Assembly (NCBI RefSeq): GCF_000321225.1
Contig: NW_004450302.1
Location: 5,447,099-5,511,098, forward strand
Source of the DNA: Odobenus rosmarus divergens
Taxonomy: Eukaryota > Chordata > Mammalia > Carnivora > Odobenidae
DNA length: 64,000 nucleotides
Direction: 5' to 3'
Below, piece by piece: positions 11,960 through 21,747 of the stretch (within the stretch, counting starts at the first letter, position 1; every line of letters starts with the position of its first letter). Below the pieces are notes generated by a model. It made no database searches, was not told where the DNA came from, and saw nothing but the letters and a program-made list of their open reading frames with translations. The position numbers and the translations under genes are program-made.

Positions 11960-12325
11960 ATTATTAGGGACGGAGTGTTTGCATCCTTACCACAATTCAT
12001 ATGTGGAAAGCCTACCCCCCAATGTGATGGTACTAGGAGGTAAATTCTTTGGGAGGTAATTGGGGTTAGATGAGGCCCTGAGGGTGAAGCCCTCATGAAC
12101 GGGATCCATGCCCATATAAGGGTTACGAGAGAGTTTGCTTGTGAGGATACAATGAGCAGTTGACCATCTGCAACCCGGAAGAGGGTTCTCACCACAGCCT
12201 GACCATGCCCGTACCCTGATCTTGGACTTCCAGCCTTCAGAACCGTAAGAAGGAAATTTCTATTGTTCTAAGCCACCCAGTCTATGGTGCTTTGCGATAG
12301 CAGCCCAAACCGACTAAGACAGGCA
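11960..12325 (+). mobile_element. MaLR LTR, MLT1-type
   Basis: Sense-order landmarks are 'caatgtgatggtactaggag', 'tttgggaggtaattggggtt', 'gaagccctcatgaacgggat', 'gatcttggacttccagcctt' and 'gcagcccaaaccgactaaga'. Together they give a nearly full-length LTR. No internal sequence adjoins it. Confidence 0.85.
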
Positions 12326-12929
12326 TCCGTGATGCATTGAATCAATCCGTTATTTCTATTGGTCAGTTGAGCAAAAGGCCAGAGAGACTGGCTGGATGAG
12401 ATGGTCTTGGGCAAGGAAGAGTAACACAGTGTCAGGGCCAGAGCTGGTGCCGAGGCCAGCCAGACCCACGGGCAAGCTGAAGGCATGGGGAGAGACTCTA
12501 GAACTGGTCTTTGGGTAGCACGAGTCAGGAGAAGCAGAGCTGCAACAGCACGTGGCCCAGAGGGAGGGTTGTGGGGACTGCCCTCAGCCCCCTCTGGCCC
12601 AGATTTCTGTCCCTGGATGCTCGCCTGCTATCGTTTCCTGCAACGAATGACTCCATCTAGTTTGAGTGGGTTTCTCCTCCTTGCAAGCAGTCAACCCTTG
12701 ATCAGAAGAATGGCCTCTGCCTGCCAGAGGTGACTCATCACAGGGCCAGGGATAGTCCATCTCAGTGAGAGGACACGCAGCTTCCAGGCAGGCCAAAAAA
12801 GTCTGTCTTGGTGCTGGAGTGTCTCGTTTATGCCATGCGATTGGGACAGGCCATGCCAGGAGATTGTCGCTGTGAGCATGGGTGTCCTGTGGGGAGCGGG
12901 GAAGAGAGAAGGATGGGAAGTGACTACGG
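12326..12929. other. Unique DNA, no gene seen
   Basis: The stretch is moderately GC-rich. Several 60-110 codon frames are open on opposite strands without domains. I see no splice-flanked exon I would defend. Confidence 0.5.
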
Positions 12930-13852
12930 ACCTTTTGGGTGCCAGGAACCGTGTTAGGTGCTTTGCACGTATGTCTTCTTTTGTCCTTTTATGGCTATGG
13001 TAGGTTGAATAATGGTCCCCCCCTAATATATCCACATCCTAATCCCCAGAATCTGTGTAATTTTATATGGTAAAAGGGACTTTGCTGATGTGATTAAGTG
13101 AAGCGTCTTGAGATCGACACTGTCTGGGTGGGCCCAGTGTTATCACAGGGGCCCTGATAAGAGGGAGGCAGGGGCAGGTCAGAGGCAGAGGAGAAGGCAA
13201 TGTGATGAAGCAGAGGTTGGAGTGATAGGCTTTCACGGTGGAGGAGGGGGCCACGAGCCAAGAAATACAGACGGCCACTAAAAGCTGAAAAAAGCAGGGA
13301 AATGGATCCTCCCCTCAGAACCTCCAGAAGGAACCAGCCCTGCTGACCACCTTGACTTTTATTTTTTTTATTCAGTTTTTTATTTTAATTCTAGCAGAAC
13401 TAACATACAGTGTTATATTAGTTTCCGGTGTACAATATAGTGGTTCAACACTTCCACACACGACTCAGTGCTTATCGGGATAAGTGTGCTCTTTAGTCCT
13501 CACCCCCTAGTCTCTCCATCCCCCCGCCACCTCCCCTCTGGTAGCATCAGTTTGTTCTCTGCAGTTCAGAGTCTATTTCTTGGCTTCTCTCTCTCTTTTT
13601 AACTTTGCTCATTTGTTTTGTTTCTTAAAGTCCACATATGAATGAAATCATATAGTATTTGTCTTTCTCTGACTGACTTTTTCACTTAGCGTCATACTCT
13701 CTAGCTCCATCCGTGTTGTTGCAAATGGCAAGATTTCATTTTTTTTAATGGTTGAATAATATTCCACATATATACCAATACATACCAATATATACCACAT
13801 CTTTATCTATTCATCTATTGGTGGACACTTGGGCTGCTAATCTGGCTATTGT

Positions 13853-14038
13853 CTTTTTTTTTTTTTTTCAAAGATTTTATTTATTTATTTGACAGAGAGA
13901 GGGAGCAAGAGAGGGAACACAAGCGGGGGCAGAGGCTGAGCAAGGAGCCTGACGCAGGGCTCCATCCCAGGACCCTGGGATCATGACCTGAGCTGAAGGC
14001 AGACGCTTAATGACTGAGCCACCCAGGCGCCCCCACAG
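13853..14038 (-). mobile_element. CAN-SINE nested in L1
   Basis: The antisense copy has a T-run, 'aaagattttatttatttatt', 'gcagggctccatcccaggac' and 'gactgagccacccaggcgcc'. TCTGGCTATTGT at 13841-13852 and 14039-14050 is a perfect 12-bp target-site duplication inside L1 sequence. Confidence 0.96.
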
Positions 14039-14159
14039 TCTGGCTATTGTAAATAATGCTGCAATAAACATAGGGGTGCATGTATCCCTTTAACTTAGTG
14101 TTTTTGTATTTTTGGGGTAAATACCCAGTAGTGCGATTACTAGACTGTAGGGTAGTTCT

Positions 14160-14394
14160 ATTTTTAACTTTTTGAGGAATTCCATATGGTTTTCCACAGT
14201 GGCTGCACCAGTTTGCATTCCCACCAACAGTGTAAGAGAGTTCCTATTTCTCCACATCCTCGCCAACACGTGTTTCTTGTTTTGTTGATTTTAGCCATTC
14301 CGACAGGTGTGAGGTGATATCTCATTGTAGTTTTGATCTGTATTTCCCTGATGATGAGTGATGTTGAGTATATTTTCATGTATCTCTTAGCCAT
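14160..14394 (-). pseudogene. L1 ORF2 C-terminal remnant
   Basis: The minus strand is open for 76 codons and encodes the conserved L1 ORF2 C-terminal segment containing [15 protein letters not shown] and KLVQPLW. In intact L1s this lies downstream of the reverse transcriptase domain, in the cysteine-rich end of ORF2. Here it is a short piece between two SINEs, with no endonuclease or reverse transcriptase, so it is dead. Confidence 0.9.
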
Positions 14395-14408
14395 CTGGAT
14401 GTCTTCTT

Positions 14409-14610
14409 CTTTTTTTTTTTTTAAGATTTTATTTATTTATTTGACAGAGAGAGACACAGTGAGAGAGGGAACACAAGCAGGGGGAGTGGGAGAGGGAGAA
14501 GCAGGCTTCCCGCCGAGCAGGGAGCCCGATGCGGGGCTCGATCCCAGGACCCTGGGATCACGACCTGAGCCGAAGGCAGGCGCTTAATGACTGAGCCACC
14601 CAGGCGTCCC
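14409..14610 (-). mobile_element. CAN-SINE nested in L1, full body
   Basis: The antisense copy has 'gacagagagagacacagtga', 'gggaacacaagcagggggag', 'gcggggctcgatcccaggac' and 'ctgagccacccaggcgtccc'. ATCTGGATGTCTTCTT (14393-14408) and ATCTGAATGTCTTCTT (14611-14626) are its target-site copies, with one mismatch. This body type is characteristic of arctoid carnivores. Confidence 0.96.
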
Positions 14611-14976
14611 ATCTGAATGTCTTCTTGGGAGAAATATCTGTTTGTGTCTTCTGCCCATTTTTAAATTGGATTATTTGCTTTGTGGGTGTTGAGCTTGATA
14701 GGTTCTTTACATATTTTGGATACTAACCCTTTATTGGATATGTCATTTGCAAATAGTTTACCATTCAGTAGGTTGCCTTTTAGTTTTATTGATTGTTTTC
14801 TTTGCTGTGCAGAAGCTCTTTATTTTGATGTAGTCTCAATAGTTTATTTTTGTTTTTATTTCCCTTGCCTCAGAAGACATCTCTGGAAAAATGTTGCTAC
14901 GGCTGGTGTCAGAGAAGTTACTACCTGTGCTTTCTTCTAGAATTTTTATGGTTTCTGGTCTCACATTTAGGTCTTT

Positions 14977-15237
14977 TTTTAAATTTTTAAATTTTCTTTT
15001 TTTTATTATTATGTTATGTTAATCACCATACATTACATCATTAATTTTTGATGTAGTGTTCCATGATTCATTGTTTGCATAAAACACCCAGCGCTCCATG
15101 CAGTACGTGCCCTCCTTAATACCCATCACCAGGCTAATCCATCCCCCCACCCCCCCTCCCCTCTAGAACCCTCAGTTTGTTTCTCAGAGTCCATAGTCTC
15201 TCATGGTTCATCTCCCCCTCCGATTTCCCCCACTTCA
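14977..15237 (-). mobile_element. Young L1 3' end nested in older L1
   Basis: The antisense L1 3' end has 'gttatgttaatcaccataca', 'acacccagcgctccatgcag' and 'ctcagagtccatagtctctc'. TCACATTTAGGTCTTT at 14961-14976 and 15238-15253 is a perfect 16-bp target-site duplication in the host L1. Confidence 0.96.
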
Positions 15238-15545
15238 TCACATTTAGGTCTTTAATTCACCTAGTGGATTTACTCTACCGAGACCACCTTGACTTTAGCC
15301 TAGTGAATCAGAGTTCAGATTTCTGACCTCCAGAACTTTGAGAGAGTAAATCTAAGTTGTTTTAAGCCACTAAATTTGTGGCAGTTTGTTATAGCAGCAA
15401 TAGGACACTGATGTGGTCGTATTCTTATTTTCCCCATTTTTACAAACAAGGAGGCTCAGTGTGGTTGAGTAACTTGCCCAAGGACACACAGCTCGTAAGA
15501 GATGGAAAAGAGCTTTGGTTCCAAGCCTGTCAGACTCAGAACTGC

Positions 15546-16208
15546 TGTGGGAAGTTTCCCACTATCTGATTTTGCTGCCCGAGGGATCTTCTTTCCTAAG
15601 CACATCTTTGAGCACATCAAAAGCTTAATCTGTGTGCAGCACGTGAATGCAGGCACCTGGAGCCAGAAAATGGGTGGGATGACTTCTCCGTATCCTTCCT
15701 TTCAACATTGCCAGGAAGTGGGTATTTGCCACCTTGTACAGGAGTGCACGTGACCTCCCGGGGCCGCAGTGGCTGGACCCTCTCAGCTAGATCTGGCATC
15801 TGGGTCTCTTAGGTGCCTGCTTCTTTGAGGAGGCAGGAGTAGGTCTGATTTATTATGGTGCCTTCCCCAATTTCATGCCAAATGATTCAATTACAGTCAC
15901 CCTCAGCACTCAGGAGAGGCTTCCTGCTGGCTCACAAAGATGAGCCCCGGGCGGCCTGGAGCATGTAGGAAAATTTCACCTTATTATTTATTGGAAGGGG
16001 AAAGTAGCATTTCTCCCGCTTCGGAGTAGGTTAATCACCATGTAGGGGAGAGGAGCAAGGAAATATCTCCCCGTTTCCAAAGCAAAGCCAGGTTTTAATG
16101 AGGAAATATGGCAATGTTTTTACTTTATATTCCCTGGCCACCCCCATGCCTCTCAGCTCAGGGTTACCTCTGCTCCACTGAAAGGGATGAATGTTTATTG
16201 GCTTCTCA
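15546..16208. other. Unique DNA, possible conserved noncoding stretch
   Basis: No repeat or exon is recognised. The part from about 15880 to 16130 is repeat-free with balanced composition and motifs such as 'gattcaattacagtca' and 'ccttattatttattgg'. It may be a conserved noncoding element, but this is untested. Confidence 0.4.
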
Positions 16209-16209
16209 C

Positions 16210-16415
16210 TAATATAAGAACAATGGTTTCCATTTATAAAGCACTTACTATGTGCCAGGCGCGGTGCTAGGCAACTTACAAGTGATCCTTAACCTGAGCC
16301 TGCAAAGTAAATATTACTATGCTCATCTCATAGACTGGGAAGCCAAGGCTCAGACGAATGGAGGAATCTGCCCAACAACACCCAACAAACAGGTCGGCTA
16401 AGATTCAAAACTCGG
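16210..16415 (-). mobile_element. MIR SINE
   Basis: Antisense landmarks are 'aagcacttactatgtgccag', 'atgctcatctcatagactgg' and 'gtcggctaagattcaaaact'. It is a long, moderately diverged copy. Confidence 0.85.
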
Positions 16416-16519
16416 TGTTCCTGAAACTTGAGTATTCTTTCCAGAAATGATGGCATGGTTTTTATCTGGGTATTTTAATGGCTGCTCCTCTGAACCCTGC
16501 AGGTCCCAGATGTCACTCC

Positions 16520-16735
16520 TTCGTGCAGTCTGACCCCTCGAGTCCAGGTCCTTCTTGGTACTGGGTGCTGTCCACTCAGTGCTATGTTTTCTGCCGTATT
16601 GTAATTGTCTTCTGGTTACCTGTGTCCGTATTGTATCGTAGACCCTTGAGGGCAAAGCCTTTGTCTTTCCACCATTGCCCGTCAAGTGCCCAGCACAGAG
16701 CAGCCACTCAATAACTGCTTATTGACTATATAAAG
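16520..16735 (+). mobile_element. LINE L2 fragment, 3' end
   Basis: In sense order it has 'gtagacccttgagggcaaag', 'tgcccagcacagagcagcca' and 'ctcaataactgcttattgac'. It is an old non-coding copy. Confidence 0.75.
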
Positions 16736-16852
16736 GGACAGATGACACACACACTCACACAAGTGCTGTCATGTGAACTTTAGATCTCATTTGGAGAAGA
16801 CGCCATAATTTGCAAAGTGCGTTAAAATGTTATTACTTTAAAAATGTATGGC

Positions 16853-17256
16853 GCTGGGCTCCTGGGTGGCTCAGTTGGTTAAGCCGGCTCAGGTCATGAT
16901 CTCAGGGTCCTGGGATCAAGTCCTGCATTGGGCTCCTTGCGCAGCAGGGAGTCTGCTTCTCCCTCTCCCTCTGCCTCTCCCCCTGCTCGAGCACTGGCTC
17001 TCTCTCTCTCTTTCTCAAATAAATAAAATTTATTTATTTATTTATTTTTAAGATTTTATTTATTTGTCAGAGAGAGAGAGAGAGACAGAGCACAAGCAGG
17101 GGGAAGAGGCAGGCAGAGGGAGAAGCAGGCTCCCCGCTGAGCAGGGAGCCCCATGTGGAACTCGATCCCAGGACCCTGGGATCATGACCTGAGCCCAAGG
17201 CAGCTGCTTAACTGACTGAGCCACCCAGGCGTCCCTCAAATAAATAAAATTTTAAA
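16853..17256 (+). mobile_element. CAN-SINE with another SINE in its tail
   Basis: The head is 'ctcctgggtggctcagttgg', the body 'cagcagggagtctgcttctc', and the tail CAAATAAATAAAATTT. The tail is split by an antisense SINE at 17032-17234 and resumes at 17253. AAAATGTATGGC at 16841-16852 and 17257-17268 flanks the whole unit. Confidence 0.93.
17032..17234 (-). mobile_element. CAN-SINE nested in a SINE tail
   Basis: The antisense copy has 'aagattttatttatttgtca', an AG-repeat, 'caggctccccgctgagcagg' and 'ctgagccacccaggcgtccc'. The perfect 18-bp duplication CTCAAATAAATAAAATTT at 17014-17031 and 17235-17252 shows insertion into the A-rich tail of the neighbouring SINE. Confidence 0.95.
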
Positions 17257-17272
17257 AAAATGTATGGCACTT

Positions 17273-17395
17273 GGGGTGCCTGGGTGGCTCAGTTGGTTAA
17301 GCATCCGACTCTTGGTTTCAGCTCAGGTCTTGATCTCAGGGTCATGAGGTCAGGCCCCATGTACGGCTCCACACTGGGTGTGGAGCCTACTTAAA
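17273..17395 (+). mobile_element. CAN-SINE, short form
   Basis: The head GGTGCCTGGGTGGCTCAGTT starts a few bases after the previous unit. The copy ends 'gtgtggagcctacttaaaaa', a short body type lacking the CT-rich segment. The right flank 'aaaatggatggaact' resembles the left flank 'aaaatgtatggcact', a decayed target-site duplication. Confidence 0.9.
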
Positions 17396-17660
17396 AAATT
17401 TAAAAATGGATGGAACTCATAAAAGGTGATAGAAATGACTCATTATGACGAATTTATTGGAAGAACTTTTTGGTGTTCAGCTAAACCTTAAAAGACTTAG
17501 GGTATCACATGCAAGAAAATTCCCCGATTTTTGATGGAAATTTACCGCATTGGTTTCCTTAGCACCAACATTCCCTACAGACTGGCACAGAAGGGCTGTA
17601 ATAAAACATTCTTTGTTCCTAGAGTATATTTGGACTTTTGTTTTCAAAGCAACCTTTTGG
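17396..17660. other. Unique DNA, no gene seen
   Basis: No repeat or exon is recognised in this short gap. Confidence 0.45.
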
Positions 17661-17664
17661 ATGT

Positions 17665-17845
17665 GCTCATCCCATTCACTCACTCCATTTCTGGCTCAAA
17701 CTTTATTCCTCTGGGCATATTTGAAAGCAAGCACATTAAGGGCAGGGCTCTGTCTTGTTCCCTGCTATGTTCCCTTGGCACCTAGGACAGTGTCTAGCTT
17801 ACGGGAGGCTCTCAGTTCATATTTGTTGCCTAACTGATGGGCTCC
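17665..17845 (+). mobile_element. LINE L2 fragment, 3' end
   Basis: In sense order it has 'cattaagggcagggctctgt', 'cctaggacagtgtctagctt' and 'tcagttcatatttgttgcct'. These match the end of L2. Confidence 0.75.
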
Positions 17846-18194
17846 TCCTATTCAGTATAGAGAAAGGGCCAGAAAAGGGGAAAAGGTCACATGCAGGAGT
17901 AGTGGATAGATAGGTGGGAACTTTTCAGGATCTCATTCCCTGATGTAATGGGTACTGCTCACCCAGTTTGTCTACTACTCCCAGTCTACCCAGCCAGGTG
18001 AAATCATCCACCCGCCATGCCCCATTCTCCTTTACACCAAACCAGTCCTGAATGCCAGAGAATGTTCTAGGCAATCACTCAGGTCTTCCCTCGTTATTCA
18101 GTTTTGCCATTGACCTTTTCCTTTCATTTTGTCCCCTGGTGCCAAAGCCCTTGACATGGCCACAGGCTCTGGTCCTCAGCTTTATCATGGCCCA

Positions 18195-18450
18195 TGGTCT
18201 TTCCTTGGAGCCAGAGTGCTTTGGGTTTGAATTTAAGCCTGACCTACTGTCCAGCTGTGTGGCTTTGGGTAAATTTCTTAACCTCTCTGCTCTCCAGTTT
18301 CCTCATTCGTAAAATGAGGATAATGGCTGTGCCCCTCAGAGGGCTGGTTGAGAGGAGTCGACGAGGTAATATTTGTAAAGTGCTCAGACCAGCACCCAAC
18401 ACACAGTAAGGGTTAAATCCCTGTTTGCTGTTATTATAATCCTTATTGCT
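18195..18450 (+). mobile_element. MIR SINE, near full length
   Basis: Sense landmarks run in order: 'ctgtgtggctttgggtaaat', 'cttaacctctctgctctcca', 'cctcattcgtaaaatgagga' and 'aaagtgctcagaccagcacc'. The copy is well preserved for a MIR. Confidence 0.9.
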
Positions 18451-20155
18451 GTTATTATAATGATGTCCTTCTTGGGCTCTCAATGGGCTGTCAGAGAAAG
18501 GCAGGCCGAGGGTCAGCACAGGAGGGAGCCCTTGCTAATATCCATGCCATCTGCAGGGGTGTGGTGATGCGGACTACTGCCAGAAGAAGATTCTTACCCA
18601 CAGCCAACCACGAAGAACACACTGAGGGTAAAAACTGTTTCTTTGCTGCTGCTTTGGCTCACTTCTCAGTCTACGCTGGACTCTCTGTTGCCACCTCCCT
18701 GGAAGGCTCTTCTCTCTCTGACTGCCCGCTTCTTCTCCACTCCCGCTCTGGGATCCTCCTGGTCTTTTCAGGCTCTCGGTCCTACCCACAGAGTCCTGAC
18801 TCCATGCTCTCAACCCTCATCCTCATCACAGCCCCAAGCCTGGTCCTCCAGGTTCTGCTGAGTCTTCAGAGTGAAGCCTCCGTAAGACCAAAAACATGTG
18901 CTTTGCCATTCGAGATAGCCTCTTACAGGCGAACCAGGGGGCATCATTCTCTTAGCAAAGTGCCTCTTTTTCTGCCTTACCAAAGACCTGCTTTCAGGAA
19001 GGGGTGAGCGTGGGCAGAAGAGCATGGGGGAGCAGGGAAGGCAACCCCTCCCCGACTCACAGAGCACAGGCAGAGTGCCTTTCCTGGGGCGTGGTCCTGG
19101 GGGTGTGGTCTGCAGCCTGGAGAGAGTGAATCGCTTGGGATCAAGCTGCACCCTGGAATTTAATTTCAAACCAGGCCGCTGGAGCCTGACTCTGCTTCTA
19201 ACAACCACCTGCTCTCATCACCATGCAGACCCTGATGGAAAGAGGCATTAATTTACAAAAGGGCGCCAAGTAGCAGACATGTGTCAACATGCGACTTTCA
19301 ACTCAGGAGAGGAAATAAATCTCATTTTGGAATTGATGTCATGATTGACTTTAGAGCATATAAACTTGTTATGTAATTGATCTCCGAGCAAAGTGGGAAT
19401 GTGACGAGCAGGTACAGGTTGCACGTCTGACATTTTGTTCCTGGCCTCTCTCCCCCATTTCAGCCTCTCTCCCAGCCATCCCCCCTTCCAGAGATGGCTG
19501 GCCTAGACCGAAGAGAACAGATCTGTTTTTTCTTTTTCATGATACCCTGGGAGAAGGCATGCCAAAGGAAGGTGGACTCCTTAGCCGACTGTTTGACCCC
19601 TCGTTCTGGCTACAAAGTTACACTCTAGGTCTGCCCCCTGCATGCTGTGTCCTGGTCAATTTCTATTAATTTCAAATGGCCAAGGAGATGAACAGCTGTA
19701 GGTCTGAACCCTTGAAAGCTGGCCGTGGTGGTTGTCTGGTGGTCTGTCCATCCCTAGACCCAACCAGCGCCACCACCATCGCACCTCCTCCCCTCTGCTC
19801 ATGGCCTCCCTTATTTCTACCACAATCCTTCCCCCCTCCCTTCTCCATTAGACCAGTGAACGGTGACGGAAAACTTGGGTCCCCCTGATGGGAGCACGGT
19901 GTTAGCCGTGAGGAGAAGCATACCACTAAATTTTCGGAGTCTGAATATCCTGGCTCTGAAGCTTGGTCTGATTTATTTATGGGCTGGCCTCTGTCACCCA
20001 GGGTACAGCATTATATCAGCCAGCGTGTTGAAGGTGCCCCCAGTGGTTTATGGCTGTGATAATGGAGTTGTTACGGGCCCTGGTGAGCTGAAATTTATCA
20101 AGGCCTAGGTTCTTCCCTGTGTTGCTAGCTCTGAGATGTCCCTTCACCTCTGTTC
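18451..20155. other. Unique DNA, 1.7 kb without recognised repeats
   Basis: The longest open frame (18483-19007, plus, 174 codons) has no domain and overlaps open frames on the other strand, so I do not call it. The stretches at about 19240-19440 and 19890-20110 are repeat-free with balanced composition and are conserved-noncoding candidates. Confidence 0.5.
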
Positions 20156-20224
20156 AGAACAATAACAGTAATAATAATAAATAGTAATACCATAGAGGAA
20201 GTGATCATGATGATGATCATGGTG

Positions 20225-20450
20225 ATAATAATAGTAATAATAATAAAATAACTCATGCCTACCAAGCCATTACTGTGTACCTGGCACATACATTAACACT
20301 TACACATTATTTTTTGCTCCTCAAACTGTCTTTAAGGTCGATGTTATCCAATTATTAATTTACAGGTGAGGAACGTTGAGGTTAAGCAACGTCCCCAAGA
20401 TCACAGAGTTGGTAGGATTTGAGCTGGGAATTCAAATCTAGTTTGAAGCC
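20225..20450 (-). mobile_element. MIR SINE
   Basis: Antisense landmarks are 'ccattactgtgtacctggca', 'tacaggtgaggaacgttgag', 'aagatcacagagttggtagg' and 'gagctgggaattcaaatcta'. TAA/ATA triplet-rich DNA (20160-20250) lies at its edge. Confidence 0.8.
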
Positions 20451-20487
20451 AATGTTTTTTATTTTGTTATTTATTATTATTATTTTT

Positions 20488-20703
20488 AAAGATTTTATTT
20501 ATGTATTTCAGACAGAGAAAGCGAGTGAGAGAGAGAGAGAGAGAGTGAGAGTGCATGTGCTCTCACGAGTCGGGGGGAGAAGCAGAGAGAGAAGCAGACT
20601 CCCCGCTGAGTAGGTAGCCTGACTCGGGACTTGGTTTCAGGACCCTGGGATCATGACCTGAGCCGAAGGCAGACGCTTAACCAACTGAACTACCTGGGCA
20701 CCC
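20488..20703 (-). mobile_element. CAN-SINE
   Basis: The antisense copy has 'aaagattttatttatgtatt', 'actccccgctgagtaggtag', 'ggaccctgggatcatgacct' and 'ctacctgggcacccc'. TATTATTATT-type sequence lies on both sides, so it appears to sit in the T-rich tail of the next SINE. Confidence 0.92.
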
Positions 20704-20712
20704 CTATTATTA

Positions 20713-20853
20713 TTGTTATTGATTTATTTATTTTAAGTAAGCTCCATACCCAGCGTGGAGTCCAACGTGGGGCTTGAACTCCTGACACTGAGATCAAGAC
20801 CTGAGCTGAGATCCAGAGTCAGATGCTTAACTGACTGAGCCACCCAGGCACCT
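20713..20853 (-). mobile_element. CAN-SINE, short form
   Basis: The antisense copy has 'taagtaagctccatacccag', 'tggggcttgaactcctgaca' and 'actgagccacccaggcacct'. It lacks the GA-rich middle. Its T-rich tail was probably the target of the neighbouring SINE at 20488-20703. Confidence 0.9.
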
Positions 20854-21330
20854 CTAATTTTAAAAATTTTTAATGGGTGTTATTCTGGGTGCTGTATTTG
20901 CTCCCCAGACTAATAGCCTCTGTGGAGATAAACAAAGGCGGCCAAAGGGAGAATAAGTGTTACTTCTGGACGGCAACAGAGTCAACCACGACTATCGCTT
21001 GCATTTGGCACTGCTTCCTTAGCCACAGGTGTTTCTAATTTGACCTTCATGTGCCCTGGTAGCAGGGAGGGGTGTGTGCTGGTTAAGGGACTAGAACATT
21101 CTGGTTTCAGAAAGAGGAATGATGTCCCCCATGAGGCAACAAGCATCTTGGCTTTCTCATTTATAGCTAGTTCCTTGTGAGCTGGGTTACTGGGAGTCTG
21201 TCCAGTGACTAGTTAATCAGCTCTTGGTCCTGCATGCTCCTCAGCCAGACCCAGGGGTGCGGTGGTGAGGCCAAGGACCAGTCTGGCCAGAGCTGGTCAG
21301 CTGGCCTTTCCCTGGCAATGTCTCTCCTTG
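20854..21330. other. Unique DNA, no gene seen
   Basis: No repeat or exon is recognised between the SINE pair and the following MIR. Confidence 0.45.
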
Positions 21331-21331
21331 G

Positions 21332-21570
21332 GCAAGAGTGTGATATGCTGGAAAGAGCTTGAACTTGGAGGTGGTGGACCGGTAGTAGAAACCTAGCTTT
21401 GTCCTTTCTTAGCAATGTGGGTGTTGAGCTGCTTACTGAACTCCTCTGAGACGTGCCTTTCTCATCTGAAAAGTGGGCATAAGAATACATTTGGAGTTCC
21501 TCTGGGGATTAAATCAAATATGGAATGTAAGATTTGTGGTCCCTGATTGGCACATTATAGTGGTTGGTTA
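21332..21570 (+). mobile_element. MIR SINE
   Basis: Sense order: 'gaaagagcttgaacttggag', 'gagctgcttactgaactcct', 'ttctcatctgaaaagtgggc' and 'ctctggggattaaatcaaat'. It is a diverged but nearly complete copy. Confidence 0.75.
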
Positions 21571-21747
21571 GCTGCAATGTCAGGGAGGGCAGGAATGAGA
21601 GACAACAATACTCCTGTTCTCCCTGATCTTGGATCCAGAGAGTGTATATGCTTTGCTCATGTTTACACAATAAAAGGAGAACACATCTCAGGTCTCCTTG
21701 TTGTCTGCTGTGGTTTCCTCTCCAACAGGGCCTTGAATCAGTCTAGA

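Larger units (their letters stand above)
13360..15281 (-). mobile_element. Older carnivore L1, 5'-truncated, with three insertions
   Basis: The antisense L1 begins with its A-tail and a 3' end of an older type ('gtacaatatagtggttcaac') and runs into ORF2. Its 15-bp target-site duplication GACCACCTTGACTTT lies at 13345-13359 and 15282-15296. Removing two SINEs and a younger L1 leaves about 1.2 kb of L1. Confidence 0.92.
12998..15412 (+). mobile_element. MaLR LTR, MLT1-type, split by L1
   Basis: The left arm (12998-13359) has 'tccacatcctaatccccaga', 'tgctgatgtgattaagtgaa' and 'cagaacctccagaaggaacc'. The right arm (15297-15412) has 'ctgacctccagaactttgag' and 'agccactaaatttgtggcag'. GACCACCTTGACTTT occurs at both break ends, so the L1 between them inserted into this LTR. 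Confidence 0.85.
12930..15545 (-). mobile_element. MIR split by an LTR (outer level of nest)
   Basis: The left part (about 12930-12996) has 'gggtgccaggaaccgtgtta' and 'gtgctttgcacgtatgtctt'. The right part (about 15415-15545) has 'ttttccccatttttac', 'gagtaacttgcccaaggaca' and 'cagctcgtaagagatgg'. The two join into one antisense MIR once the LTR between them is removed. It is the oldest element of the nest. Confidence 0.75.

Noticed and set aside
18483..19007. A 174-codon plus-strand open frame as a possible gene
   Set aside because: No domain or family resemblance, Ser/Leu-rich content, and other frames open over the same bases on the opposite strand. There is no exon-like boundary I can support.
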